Source: Maribacter sp. MMG018 (lineage in GTDB: Bacteria; Bacteroidota; Bacteroidia; Flavobacteriales; Flavobacteriaceae). Taken from it: a stretch of 64,000 bases of DNA. The notes under the pieces were generated by a model, which saw only the letters and a program-made list of their open reading frames with translations, was not told the DNA's origin and ran no database searches. The DNA lies in the NCBI RefSeq assembly GCF_018100785.1, contig NZ_JAGJEC010000004.1, forward strand, positions 124,001 to 188,000, in the 5' to 3' direction. Positions 8,589 to 18,369 of the stretch are shown here, one piece after another; the first letter of the stretch is position 1, and each line of letters begins with the position of its first letter. Made by a program: the position numbers and the translations under genes.

Positions 8589-9488
8589 TCATCTCCCATT
8601 TCCCTTCTTGCGAAACTGGCTGGCCGTCATTCCCGTATTGCGCTTAAAAAACTGGTTAAAATTGGCAACTTCATTAAAGTTTAATGCATAGGCAACTTCA
8701 GATACCGATTTATTCATTTGATGCAACAGTGTTTTTGCATACAGTATTTTGTAATCGATAATAATTTTCTGAGCACTCTTTCCCGTTACTTTTTTCACAC
8801 ATTCGGTAAGGTAAATAGGGCTAATATGCATTTGTGATGCATATTCATTTACAGATAAGAATTTATTACTATTGGACAGAATGATCTGCTCAAACTTAGA
8901 CATTATGTTTTGGTACCTATTTGTTGTAACTATCCCATTATTGTCTTGGGTAAATCGCTTAACCTTATATAGAAAAACAAGGAGCAAAGACCTTACAATC
9001 TCAAAGTTATGCATTTCACTACTTCTAGATTCTTTATATAAAACCTCAACAATATCCAGTAAATCCTTAAAGTTATCATCTGATAATTGATATATGGGCA
9101 TGGTATGAATTTTAAAAAAAGGAAACTCATTTTGTAGCTCATATGACTGGTTTAAATTAGTGAAGATAGAGGCGTTGAAATAAATAATATAGCCATAATC
9201 ATCATTGGGTGGAACTCTACTATAATTAATGACTTGAAAAGGGGAAACGATGGCTAAACTGTTTTTTAACTGATTCATCGTTTGATTGCCTATTTGGATA
9301 TTGGTATTACTTGATTGAAGAATGGCAATCTCAAAAAAATCGCGCTTATGAGGTCCCCAAAACTCATCATCGGGTTCCACAAATTCCATATCCTTAGCTA
9401 TTCTTCGTATAAAAAAACTGTTAGCATAATCATTTGCAGGTTGCGTATGGTTCAAAAAGTAAGAGTTGATATCTCTAAAGATTTTCAT
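8589..9488 (-). CDS. AraC-family regulator, probable regulator of the efflux operon
   Basis: A 299-residue protein. The C-terminal 100 residues carry the AraC double helix-turn-helix: first unit SVNEYASQMHISPIYLTECVKK, second unit SVSEVAYALNFNEVANFNQFFKR, followed by TGMTASQFRK. The N-terminal 190 residues match the cupin-like sensory part seen in this family. It is transcribed divergently from the RND efflux operon starting at 9714, with a 225-base shared region. That arrangement strongly suggests it controls the operon; the inducer is unknown. Confidence 0.92.
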   Translation of the reverse strand: MKIFRDINSYFLNHTQPANDYANSFFIRRIAKDMEFVEPDDEFWGPHKRDFFEIAILQSSNTNIQIGNQTMNQLKNSLAIVSPFQVINYSRVPPNDDYGYIIYFNASIFTNLNQSYELQNEFPFFKIHTMPIYQLSDDNFKDLLDIVEVLYKESRSSEMHNFEIVRSLLLVFLYKVKRFTQDNNGIVTTNRYQNIMSKFEQIILSNSNKFLSVNEYASQMHISPIYLTECVKKVTGKSAQKIIIDYKILYAKTLLHQMNKSVSEVAYALNFNEVANFNQFFKRNTGMTASQFRKKGNGR

Positions 9489-9583
9489 TCAGCATTTTTT
9501 TAAGGCAAGTTTCAATATATAAAAACTTAAATAATAATCTAATTATCCAAAATAACAATTCACAATACAATATAACACAAGCA

Positions 9584-9591
9584 TACTTTTG
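9584..9591 (+). promoter_or_regulatory. Candidate -7 box of the efflux operon
   Basis: TACTTTTG matches TAnnTTTG exactly and points toward the membrane fusion protein gene, about 120 bases downstream. No clear -33 element is seen, which would fit a promoter needing an activator such as the divergent AraC protein. Confidence 0.4.
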
Positions 9592-9663
9592 TCCTTTCAA
9601 AGAACAGTATTGACCTACCTGTATAAATCGGTACCCAAAAACAGGCAAGGTACATCTTTAAGA

Positions 9664-9678
9664 TATGAACGTATGAAC
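9664..9678 (+). promoter_or_regulatory. Tandem TATGAAC direct repeat
   Basis: TATGAAC occurs twice with one base between (TATGAACGTATGAAC) in the region shared by the AraC regulator and the efflux operon. AraC-family proteins often bind direct repeats, so this is a candidate half-site pair, although it lies downstream of the proposed -7 box and the spacing is short. Confidence 0.25.
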
Positions 9679-9713
9679 TCTAAAGTTGAACAAAAAGAAA
9701 CAATAAAATAGAG

Positions 9714-10886
9714 ATGAAAACTAGAAAAACGAAGCTTTTTACCTGGTGCCTTGGACTATTCATAGGGCTACTTTCCCTCTCGTGCAACAATAACAAGGAA
9801 GGCCGTCCCAACGGGGGCATTGCCGAATACAAAGTATTAACGGTAGCACCAAAGACCATAGGCCTCTATAGGGAGTTTCCGGTAACCATCGAAGGTACCG
9901 AGAACATAGAGATTTATCCTAAAATCGAAGGTTTTATAGAAAAAGTACTTGTAGACGAAGGAGAATATGTGCAGAAAGGGCAAGCGCTTTTTTTACTGAA
10001 CGCCCCTGAATATGAACAGGAACTTTTGAGCAGCAAGGCCGCGATCAGCAGTGCAAGGGCCGATGTAAGCTCTGCGGAGGTCAATGTCGAAAAAGCAAAG
10101 CCTTTGGTTGAGCGGGAAATTATCAGCAAGTTCGAGTTAACTTCTGCCGAAAACGCACTTACCGCCGCAAAGGCGGCCTTAGAGCAGGCACAGGCCAATT
10201 ACTCAAATGCACAAACCAACTTTGGCTATACCAAAATAACGGCCCCAGTTTCGGGCTATATAGGTTCTTTGCCCTATAAATTGGGGAGTTTGGCAAACAG
10301 TAACATTACCGAGCCTTTGACTACGGTATCGAATATCAAACAGGTGTACGCCTATTTTTCCATCAACGAAAAAACATATCTGGAGTTTACAAAAGAAGGC
10401 TTGTTGAGCAACATGAACGAGGTCTCGCTGTTACTTCCTGATTATACCTCCTTTGACCAAAAAGGAAAAATTCAAACAGTGAGCGGTCAGGTAGACGAAG
10501 AAACAGGCTCGTTTAATGTTCGTGCTATTTTTGACAACCCCGATAATTTACTTAGAACGGGCAACAGCGCCACCATACAACTTCCAAGAACTATTGAAGG
10601 GGCCTTTCTAATCCCCCAATCGGCGACCTACGAGATCCAAGGTGGCGTATATGTGTATTTGGTAAACGGGCAGTCGCAGGTACAATCCACTAAAATTACG
10701 GTAACAGCTACCAATTCGGGGCAGGCCTATATTGTTACGGACGGACTCAAAGACGGTGACCAAGTGGTTCTTGAAGGCATCACAACCTTGTCCAGCGGTA
10801 CGGAAATAAAGCCTGTTCAGGTAAAAGAGAGTGATATAAGTGCCTTGCAGCAAATTACCGAAAAGGTGACAACTACCAACAATTAA
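9714..10886 (+). CDS. RND efflux periplasmic adaptor (membrane fusion protein)
   Basis: A 390-residue lipoprotein: the signal peptide ends LSLSC, placing the lipidated Cys at about residue 24. The HlyD/AcrA architecture is clear: a lipoyl-like half (EGFIEKVLVDEGEYVQKGQALF), a long alpha-helical hairpin rich in Ala and Glu (about residues 100-165), the second lipoyl half (FGYTKITAPVSGYIG), a beta-barrel domain and a membrane-proximal domain. It bridges the inner-membrane pump and the outer-membrane channel encoded by the next two genes, only 14 bases away. The substrate range cannot be read from the sequence. Confidence 0.96.
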   Translation: MKTRKTKLFTWCLGLFIGLLSLSCNNNKEGRPNGGIAEYKVLTVAPKTIGLYREFPVTIEGTENIEIYPKIEGFIEKVLVDEGEYVQKGQALFLLNAPEYEQELLSSKAAISSARADVSSAEVNVEKAKPLVEREIISKFELTSAENALTAAKAALEQAQANYSNAQTNFGYTKITAPVSGYIGSLPYKLGSLANSNITEPLTTVSNIKQVYAYFSINEKTYLEFTKEGLLSNMNEVSLLLPDYTSFDQKGKIQTVSGQVDEETGSFNVRAIFDNPDNLLRTGNSATIQLPRTIEGAFLIPQSATYEIQGGVYVYLVNGQSQVQSTKITVTATNSGQAYIVTDGLKDGDQVVLEGITTLSSGTEIKPVQVKESDISALQQITEKVTTTNN

Positions 10887-10900
10887 AACATCAGATAACC

Positions 10901-13900
10901 ATGTTCAACAAATTTATAAAGCGACCGGTTCTTTCGGCGGTAATTTCTATCATCGTATTGATTTTAGGAATTATCGGGATCACGACCCTTCCTATATCCC
11001 AATATCCAGATATAGCACCTCCAACGGTACAAGTTTCCGCTTCCTATGACGGAGCCAATGCAGAAGCGGTATTAAACAGTGTTATCGTGCCTTTAGAAGA
11101 GGCGATCAATGGCGTTGAGGGCATGACCTATATGACCTCTACAGCAACTAGTGGTTCGGCAAGTATAACCGTATATTTTGAATTGGGTACCGATCCCGAT
11201 ATTGCAGCGGTCAACGTTCAAAACAGTGTATCAACGGCTTCCAATTTATTGCCTTCCGAGGTTATACAAGCGGGTGTCACTACAAAAAAACAACAAAGTA
11301 GTAATGTATTTATTTTTGGACTGTACAGTGAAAATGATAACTATGACGAGGAATTTATTCTGAATTATGCGCAAATTAATTTAATACCTGTACTAAAAAG
11401 GATAGATGGGGTTGGTAGTGCTTCAGCATTTAGCTCTAGAGATTACAGTATGCGTATATGGCTAAAAGCCAATATTATGGCCAACTACGGTTTAATTCCA
11501 TCCGATATTACCACTGCACTAAATGACCAAAATCTTGAAGCAGCACCTGGTGAATTAGGTTTGCAAGGAAATCAAGCCTATCAATACACCTTAAAGTACA
11601 AAGGCAAACTACAAAATGTTACTGATTTTGAAGAAATCATTATCAAGACTACCGATGATGGGCGTATTCTACGTTTAAAAGATGTAGCCAGGGTAGAACT
11701 GGGGTCACAATCTTATAGCTCAATTACCACTATTAATGGCAAACCAGGAACAGGTGTTGCTATAGCACAATCTGCGGGATCCAATGCCCAAGAAGTGGTA
11801 GAAAAATCTATTGAAACGTTAAAAGCAGCTTCCAAAAATTTTCCTGAAGGTCTCAAGTATACCGAAATGGTAAATGCCAACGACTTTTTAGATGCCTCTA
11901 TCGAGAAAGTAATCCATACCTTGATCGAGGCTTTTTTATTGGTGTTCCTTGTGGTATTTATCTTTTTGCAAGATTGGCGTTCCACATTGATTCCTGCCAT
12001 ATCGGTACCGGTGGCCGTGGTGGGCACCTTCTTTTTCCTTAGCCTTTTCGGGTTTACGATCAACTTGTTGACCCTATTCGCCTTAATGCTTGCCATTGGT
12101 ATTGTGGTCGATGATGCCATTGTGGTGGTAGAGGCCGTACACGCCAAACTGGACTCAGGGTATAAATCTGCCCGAAAAGCGAGTCTGGATGCCATGGGCG
12201 AGATTTCAGGGGCCATTATTTCCATTACCCTGGTCATGTCGGCGGTGTTTATTCCGGTAACATTTATTAGTGGATCTTCAGGGGTGTTCTACCAACAATT
12301 TGGTATAACCCTTGCCATTGCCATCATTTTATCGGCTGTTAACGCCTTGACCTTGAGTCCTGCCTTATGTGCCCTTTTATTAAAGCCGCACGAAGAGCAT
12401 AAATCAAAAAGTTATCTGCAACGTTTTTATATGGCGTTTAACGTCGGTTTTGAAAAAACAACTTCAAAATATAAAAACGCATTGAACTTCTTAATTCGTA
12501 AAAAGGCTATTGCCGTTGGTCTTATCGTTGTTTTTATCGGGGTATTCGTTTACCTAATGAATACCACGCCAACAGGCTTCGTGCCCGATGAAGATCAAGG
12601 AACCGTTTTTGCCGATGTCAGTTTACCTGCGGCATCATCCATGGAAAGAACGGACGAAGTATTGGATGAATTACAGAAAATAGTTGAAGACATACCTGAA
12701 GTACAATCGTTCTTAAGATCTACCGGACGTGGTTTTTTAAGTGGTACCGGATCAAACTATGGTATGTTTATTTTAAAACTAAAACCATGGGCCGAACGTA
12801 TGGGAGAAGGACAATCTGTACAAGATATCATCGGCCAGTTGTTCGCAAGAACGGCTACCATGAAAGATGCCAGAATTATATTTTTTGCTCCACCCACTAT
12901 AACCGGATTTGGTTTAAGTAACGGGTTCGAAATACAGTTGCAAGATCAAAGTGGTGGTACGGTAGACCAGCTATATAAAGTAAGTCAAGATTTCATCCAA
13001 GCATTGAGCAAACGCCCTGAAATACAATATGCCAACACAACATTCGACCCCACTTTCCCACAATACGAAGTGGTAGTGGACGTGGACAAAACCAAATTGG
13101 CCGGATTGGATGTGGAAGGTGTTCTAAGTGTCATGCAAGGCTATTTAAGTGGAGTGTACGCTTCTAACTTCAATAAATTCGGAAAGCAATACCGTGTTAT
13201 CTATCAAGGGGAACCCAACTTTAGGGCCAACCTTGAGAGTTTAAATGCCATAAAAGTTAAAAACGGGAATGGTGTTATGGCTCCCATTACCGAGTTTATA
13301 ACCTTAAAAAGGGTTTACGGACCTCAAAGTTTAACCCGTTTCAATCTATTTACAGCGGCAAAAATAAGTGGGGCGCCCAATGATGGGTATAGTTCTGGTG
13401 ATGCTATTAATGCCATTGAAGAAGTAGCTGCAGAAACATTGCCAACGGGTTACGGATATGAATATTCTGGTATAACCAGGGAAGAGATTTCCGCCGGTAG
13501 CCAAACGGTTTATATTTTTATGCTGTGCTTCATTTTCGTTTATTTCCTATTGTGCGCACAGTACGAGAGCTTTATTCTTCCTATTTCCGTTTTGCTATCT
13601 GTACCGGCCGGACTTTCGGGGGTTCTGATATTTGCAAATCTATTTGGTATCAGCAATAACATCTACATACAGATCACCCTGGTGATGCTGATCGGGCTAT
13701 TGGCCAAAAATGCCATTCTAATTGTCGAGTTTGCCATACAGCGTAGGCGAGAGGGAGAAACCATTGTTCAATCGGCCATAGACGGTGCCATTGCTAGGTT
13801 CAGGCCCATTTTAATGACCTCATTTGCCTTTATCTTCGGATTATTTCCGCTTATGATCGCAACAGGTGCGGGTGCTGTAGGTAACCGTGCCATTGGTACG

Positions 13901-14056
13901 GGAGCCATTGGAGGTATGTTGGTCGGTACCATATTGGGTATCATGGTTATACCGGTGCTTTACATCATTTTTCAACATCTACAGGAAAAATTAGTGGGCA
14001 TACCCGATCACGATTGGGGAGATGAAGAAGAAGAAAAACTTCCTTTGAACAAATAA
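10901..14056 (+). CDS. RND multidrug efflux transporter (AcrB/HAE1 type)
   Basis: A 1051-residue proton-driven pump in the inner membrane. It shows the HAE1 duplicated plan: one N-terminal helix (residues 10-28), periplasmic porter loop, five helices around residues 340-500, then the same again in the second half. The proton relay residues are present: adjacent Asp pair in GIVVDDAIVVVE (about residues 405-410) and the Lys in LLAKNAILIVEFA (about 945). The length matches AcrB. The gene alternates between AT-rich and GC-rich stretches: the 60 bases at 11341-11400 are 28% GC by hand count, those at 12001-12060 are 53%. This may indicate past recombination. Confidence 0.97.
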   Translation: MFNKFIKRPVLSAVISIIVLILGIIGITTLPISQYPDIAPPTVQVSASYDGANAEAVLNSVIVPLEEAINGVEGMTYMTSTATSGSASITVYFELGTDPDIAAVNVQNSVSTASNLLPSEVIQAGVTTKKQQSSNVFIFGLYSENDNYDEEFILNYAQINLIPVLKRIDGVGSASAFSSRDYSMRIWLKANIMANYGLIPSDITTALNDQNLEAAPGELGLQGNQAYQYTLKYKGKLQNVTDFEEIIIKTTDDGRILRLKDVARVELGSQSYSSITTINGKPGTGVAIAQSAGSNAQEVVEKSIETLKAASKNFPEGLKYTEMVNANDFLDASIEKVIHTLIEAFLLVFLVVFIFLQDWRSTLIPAISVPVAVVGTFFFLSLFGFTINLLTLFALMLAIGIVVDDAIVVVEAVHAKLDSGYKSARKASLDAMGEISGAIISITLVMSAVFIPVTFISGSSGVFYQQFGITLAIAIILSAVNALTLSPALCALLLKPHEEHKSKSYLQRFYMAFNVGFEKTTSKYKNALNFLIRKKAIAVGLIVVFIGVFVYLMNTTPTGFVPDEDQGTVFADVSLPAASSMERTDEVLDELQKIVEDIPEVQSFLRSTGRGFLSGTGSNYGMFILKLKPWAERMGEGQSVQDIIGQLFARTATMKDARIIFFAPPTITGFGLSNGFEIQLQDQSGGTVDQLYKVSQDFIQALSKRPEIQYANTTFDPTFPQYEVVVDVDKTKLAGLDVEGVLSVMQGYLSGVYASNFNKFGKQYRVIYQGEPNFRANLESLNAIKVKNGNGVMAPITEFITLKRVYGPQSLTRFNLFTAAKISGAPNDGYSSGDAINAIEEVAAETLPTGYGYEYSGITREEISAGSQTVYIFMLCFIFVYFLLCAQYESFILPISVLLSVPAGLSGVLIFANLFGISNNIYIQITLVMLIGLLAKNAILIVEFAIQRRREGETIVQSAIDGAIARFRPILMTSFAFIFGLFPLMIATGAGAVGNRAIGTGAIGGMLVGTILGIMVIPVLYIIFQHLQEKLVGIPDHDWGDEEEEKLPLNK

Positions 14057-14066
14057 AAAAACGGAT

Positions 14067-15476
14067 ATGAAATTTACATCTATAAAATACATCGTTCCCA
14101 TTACGATGACACTCTTACTGTTAGGGTCTTGCGGTGTGGTCAATAAAAGATACACCACTCCCGACATCGAGTTTTCGGAAAATTACAGGGATACCTTGGT
14201 AGAAGACTCATTATCTATGGCAACCCTGCCATGGAAAGAAATGATATCGGATACCATCTTACAAGGTTTGATCGAAGAAGGTCTGCAAAACAATCTGGAC
14301 CTAAAGACGGCCCTGGAGAACATCAACCAGGCCCAAGCCACTTTGGCGCAGGCCAAACTCTCCTTTTTTCCCAGTTTGGAAGGCAATGCCCAGGTAACAC
14401 GGTCCAAAACATCGGAAGCGGCCCTGAACTTTGGAGGGGTCAGTGGCATCAATCTAAACACCACTACCTATACCGGACAGTTGAGCAGCAGTTGGGAACT
14501 GGATGTATGGGGAAAACTACGTAGTAACAAACGTTCGGCTTTGGCCTCCTTCTTAAAAACGGAAGCCGCGGCTAGGGCGGTTCAAACCCAATTGATATCG
14601 GATATAGCACAGAGCTATTACAGTCTATTAGCCCTTGATGCCCAATTGGCCATTACCAAAAAAACCCTGGAAAACAGGATTAAGGACCAAGAAACCATGA
14701 AATTCCTAAAAGAGTCGGGCGTGGTAGATGGTGCCGCAGTGGTGCAAAGTGAAGCCAGTAGGTACGAAATAGAAACTTCTATTCCGGATATAGAAATATC
14801 CATTTTAGAACAAGAAAATGCTTTGGCTATTTTGTTGGGCAGATTACCTGGCGCTATTGAAAGAACATCTTTAAAAGAACAAGAGGCATACGCCGATTTA
14901 AAAATAGGAGTCCCATCTTCCTTATTAAGAAACAGACCAGATATACAAGAGGCGGAAATGGCTTTTAGAAGTGCTTTTGAAGATGTAAATGTTGCAAAAA
15001 CGAATTTTTATCCATCTTTGACCCTAACGGCAAATGGCGGACTCTCTTCATTGAGCTTAGAAAACTTTTTTGACCATTCGGTGTTCTACAATCTGATAGG
15101 TGGCTTAACACAGCCAATTTTTGCGAACGGAGAAAATAAAGCAACACTGAAAATCAATAAATCGGTTCAACAACAGTCATTTTATGATTATAAAGCAGCA
15201 TGGTTAAATGCAGGTTCAGAAATATCGAACGCCCTTTTTTCATACAACAAGACCAAGGAAAAGCAAGAGTCTAGAGCGCAACAAATAGCTGCTCTTGAAA
15301 AATCTGTAGAATTTACAGAAGCTTTACTAGAATATTCATCTAGCACTAATTATACCGATGTATTAACTACAAAAAACAGTTTGTTATCAGCACAATTAGA
15401 TGGTGTAGAAGATAAAAAAGAAGAGTTACAAGCCATAATTGAATTGTACCGCGCCCTTGGTGGTGGTTGGCAATAA
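14067..15476 (+). CDS. RND efflux outer-membrane channel lipoprotein (TolC/OprM type)
   Basis: A 469-residue protein with a lipoprotein signal peptide (Cys at about residue 23 in LLLGSCGVVN) and the two-repeat OMP-factor architecture of NodT/OprM channels. The LRNRPDIQEAEMAFRSAF segment around residues 285-305 is the family signature opening the second repeat. It completes the tripartite pump with the two genes upstream (10-base gap). Base composition changes strongly inside the gene: 14281-14340 is 53% GC by hand count, 15301-15360 is 30%, with the change near 14750. Confidence 0.96.
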   Translation: MKFTSIKYIVPITMTLLLLGSCGVVNKRYTTPDIEFSENYRDTLVEDSLSMATLPWKEMISDTILQGLIEEGLQNNLDLKTALENINQAQATLAQAKLSFFPSLEGNAQVTRSKTSEAALNFGGVSGINLNTTTYTGQLSSSWELDVWGKLRSNKRSALASFLKTEAAARAVQTQLISDIAQSYYSLLALDAQLAITKKTLENRIKDQETMKFLKESGVVDGAAVVQSEASRYEIETSIPDIEISILEQENALAILLGRLPGAIERTSLKEQEAYADLKIGVPSSLLRNRPDIQEAEMAFRSAFEDVNVAKTNFYPSLTLTANGGLSSLSLENFFDHSVFYNLIGGLTQPIFANGENKATLKINKSVQQQSFYDYKAAWLNAGSEISNALFSYNKTKEKQESRAQQIAALEKSVEFTEALLEYSSSTNYTDVLTTKNSLLSAQLDGVEDKKEELQAIIELYRALGGGWQ

Positions 15477-15502
15477 CAGAACCGATATAGCATAGTAAAA
15501 CA

Positions 15503-16816
15503 ATGGCATCAAAAGAACAAACTGTACTAAAACAGTTATTTGTATATGTCGGACCCGCCGTTCTAGGCCTCTTGGTGAATGCACTCTATAACATTGTAGA
15601 CCGTATTTTCGTAGGGCAGTTCGTTGGGGCCGACGGCCTTTCGGCCGTGACCATGGTGTTTCCCGTTTCGCTTTTGAAATTCGGTTTTGTACTACTGTTC
15701 GGAAGCGGCGCCGGAGTATTGATCGCGAAATATTTAGGGGAATCGGACCCCGAAAAGGCGGAAGTTGTATTGGGAAACATGATGGCCGGACTCTTGGTAA
15801 CCATTGTCCTATTTACTACGGCCGGACTCTTTTTTTACGAACCCCTGTTGGAAATTATGGGCGCACGAGGCGCATTGCTCCACATGTCGGCGGAGTACTT
15901 AGTGGTCATCATACTCGGGTTCCCCTTGTCGTTTTTTATAGCCCTCGAATTTACCTGTCGCGCAGAAGGAAATCCGCGCTTGCCCGCCCTACTTACCTTG
16001 GTCTCCGCCCTTATCAACGTGTTATTGGACATTGTTTTTATGAAAGGCATGGACATGGGGGTCCGTGGGGCCGCCCTCGCCACCATTATCGCACAAGGGG
16101 TGAACGCCCTGCTCTTGCTTAGATATTATTTTTTGGGTAAAAGCAAAATCGCCCTGAAGTGGAAGAACATCCGGCTACAACAAAAAGTGATTTCCCCCAT
16201 TATGTTACTGGGGCTGGCGCCCTTTATTATGGACAGTGCCACCAGTTTACAAAACATGATCGCCAATAACTTGTTGCTCCAGGCAGACGGGGCACCGGCA
16301 GTGGCGGTAATGGGTATTATTTATGGAGTCAATGTAGTTTTTATGATGATCGCCCTGGGTATGGGAGACGGCATACAACCCTTGATCAGTTTCAACCTCG
16401 GTGCCAACGACCACGACCGAAACCGAAAAACGTTACGCTACACCCTTATCATCGTAGGTTCGGCAGGGCTTCTAGGGATGCTCTTTTTAGAAATGGCACC
16501 GAATGTAATCGTTGGTATTTTTATAGACAACAACGAAACTATCGAAAACATGGCCAAGGTGGGCTTGCGCATTTTTGCCCTATCCATCCCCTTTTATATG
16601 CTGCAGATCATAGCAACACGCTATGTACAGGCCCTGCAAGAGAAGAAAATCGCTATTTTTTTCGCCCTCCTCCGTCCTATCTTGCTGTACGTTCCCATCG
16701 CCTACGGACTCAACGCGATGTTCGGTCTTAACGGGATTTGGAGCTCTTTTGCGGTCAGCGATGCCTTGTCGGCACTGGTATCCTTTATCATTATCAGGAA
16801 AACGACCGGTCTTTAA
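15503..16816 (+). CDS. MATE-family multidrug exporter
   Basis: A 437-residue membrane protein with 12 helices arranged as two similar six-helix halves, the MATE/MatE plan. The opening segment (VGPAVLGLLVNALYNIVDRIFVG) is the usual family start, and the second half begins around ISPIMLLGLAPFIMD. MATE proteins export cationic compounds using Na+ or H+ gradients. It follows the tripartite RND operon by only 26 bases on the same strand, so it is probably part of the same transcript and under the same AraC control. The composition is GC-rich compared with the end of the preceding gene. Confidence 0.95.
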   Translation: MASKEQTVLKQLFVYVGPAVLGLLVNALYNIVDRIFVGQFVGADGLSAVTMVFPVSLLKFGFVLLFGSGAGVLIAKYLGESDPEKAEVVLGNMMAGLLVTIVLFTTAGLFFYEPLLEIMGARGALLHMSAEYLVVIILGFPLSFFIALEFTCRAEGNPRLPALLTLVSALINVLLDIVFMKGMDMGVRGAALATIIAQGVNALLLLRYYFLGKSKIALKWKNIRLQQKVISPIMLLGLAPFIMDSATSLQNMIANNLLLQADGAPAVAVMGIIYGVNVVFMMIALGMGDGIQPLISFNLGANDHDRNRKTLRYTLIIVGSAGLLGMLFLEMAPNVIVGIFIDNNETIENMAKVGLRIFALSIPFYMLQIIATRYVQALQEKKIAIFFALLRPILLYVPIAYGLNAMFGLNGIWSSFAVSDALSALVSFIIIRKTTGL

Positions 16817-16906
16817 GCCCTCGTCCACCCTGTTCCATAAAAATCAGGTAACCATATACGAAATAGGCCTTGGGTCCGTTATTTTTTAAATCCAACCACC
16901 TTGCTC

Positions 16907-17569
16907 ATGATGAGATCTAAAATACTACTACCGTTACTATTCCTTTCTTTTTTTGGTTGTAAAGAAATCCCCTATGACATTAGATCCATCGAACAAAACG
17001 AACTGCTAGAACATAAGGTCGACGAAAACCGTTTTGAACTTGGTTGGTTTCCCGAATCCAATGCTGAAAAACCGTTGTTTCGCGATTACAGCATTCCCGA
17101 TAAAGAGATTACCCCAGACCCCAATATAGAACCTTCCTCCATTTACCATCCATCGAACCAACCTAAAAAAGTTGGCCTGACCCTAATGACCGACAGTATA
17201 TCGTTGGACAACAGAAAAAAAATGATCGCTGTAAGCGGTAAAATAATGGGCGGCCACAACGGTACAAAACCCGACGATTTTAAGGTATATATAGGAAAAC
17301 GAAAAGACACCACGGTAAATGTCACCTATATGATGAGCCCCCATATAGACAACTATTACAAAGGTGAAAAAATTGACCAAGACATCGATTTTAAGGTGCC
17401 CGCCTTTTATTTGACGGACCCTCAACAATTTCCTGTGGAACAAAATGGGGAGACCAACGAAAACATTCTGCACATCACTACGCTGATCAACGAAAAAAGT
17501 GTGCTTGTTCTTGCCTTGAACAATAGCTATGTAGAGGTTTTTGAAATAGGAAAATTACTAGTTCCATAA
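16907..17569 (+). CDS. Putative lipoprotein, unknown function
   Basis: A protein of 220 residues from the ATG at 16907; an ATG follows at 16910 and a TTG precedes at 16901. The signal peptide (SKILLPLLFLSFFGC) carries a lipidated Cys near residue 18. The mature part is soluble with many Asp, Asn and Lys residues; a stretch around residues 65-75 is rich in Pro. I do not recognise a family. It follows the MATE gene by 90 bases on the same strand and could be the distal gene of that transcript, but nothing links the functions. Confidence 0.75.
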   Translation: MMRSKILLPLLFLSFFGCKEIPYDIRSIEQNELLEHKVDENRFELGWFPESNAEKPLFRDYSIPDKEITPDPNIEPSSIYHPSNQPKKVGLTLMTDSISLDNRKKMIAVSGKIMGGHNGTKPDDFKVYIGKRKDTTVNVTYMMSPHIDNYYKGEKIDQDIDFKVPAFYLTDPQQFPVEQNGETNENILHITTLINEKSVLVLALNNSYVEVFEIGKLLVP

Positions 17570-17805
17570 AAGACCAGTTTATGGCCCGCCATACATTCAA
17601 ACCCCATAATAGCGCAATACCACCGATATTGTTCGTATAAAGGCCATTAATTGCTTGTTTCCCCAATAAAAACTGGCTTTTAGGTTTTTTCACCCCGGAG
17701 GTAATTCTTAATTTTACCCCCTCGTATGTACCGCACAAGCAACTACACCCCCAATAGACCCGCTATCAAAACCGATACGCAGTTACCCGCAAATAATACG
17801 TATCG

Positions 17806-18369
17806 ATGAGGAAACACAAAACCATAAGAATTTTTATGGTACTTACCGTATTACTGATCCAGGTAGCATTTTTGACCACCATTGCAAAAGAGAAATTTGA
17901 ATCGGGGAATTTTATGGCCCTATTGTCTATGCTTCTTTTGGCCATGACCCTTTTTTTAGGATACCGGTACATAGACCTGCACCATGAAAAATACGAATAT
18001 GAAAATATTTGGGTCATTGTATGGGTACCCATTGGTGCCGTCGTTTGCTATCTCTTAAATGTCATGGGTGGCTTGGGCAGTGTGCTTTCGGCCGGTATTA
18101 CGGGCACCGTGGCATCGTTTGCACCTGAGATCAACAGAGAATCAAATTATTTAAAAAAACTGCCCGCTGCCATCTATTGCGGTGTTTTCGTAGGCATGTC
18201 CAGCGCAGAGATCGTACCCTCCATCGGTTTCGTAGCCGCTGCGGGTACGCTGGCAGGTGTGTTTCTAATGCTGTCAAAAAACCTATTTCTCGGTATTGGC
18301 GGTAAGTTGGGTACAGTGGCATTCGGGGGCGTAATCATTGTTTCATTACTTTACGGACTAATTACATGA
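17806..18369 (+). CDS. Membrane protein of an overlapping pair, first partner
   Basis: A 187-residue hydrophobic protein with about five or six helices (residues 8-27, 36-55, 65-85, 88-105, 115-150 and 160-185). A His/Glu/Tyr-rich loop (YIDLHHEKYEYEN) sits near residue 56-68. Its second half (FVGMSS ... GGKLGTVAFGG) resembles the second half of the next protein (FIGMVA ... GGALGALAFIA), so the two look like diverged paralogues. The genes overlap by four bases (ATGA), implying translational coupling and probably a heteromeric complex. I do not recognise the family. Confidence 0.75.
   Translation: MRKHKTIRIFMVLTVLLIQVAFLTTIAKEKFESGNFMALLSMLLLAMTLFLGYRYIDLHHEKYEYENIWVIVWVPIGAVVCYLLNVMGGLGSVLSAGITGTVASFAPEINRESNYLKKLPAAIYCGVFVGMSSAEIVPSIGFVAAAGTLAGVFLMLSKNLFLGIGGKLGTVAFGGVIIVSLLYGLIT

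Noticed and set aside
11713-12237. A 174-codon antisense frame inside the RND pump gene
   Set aside because: A shadow of the pump gene; the sense strand encodes an unbroken, motif-complete transporter.
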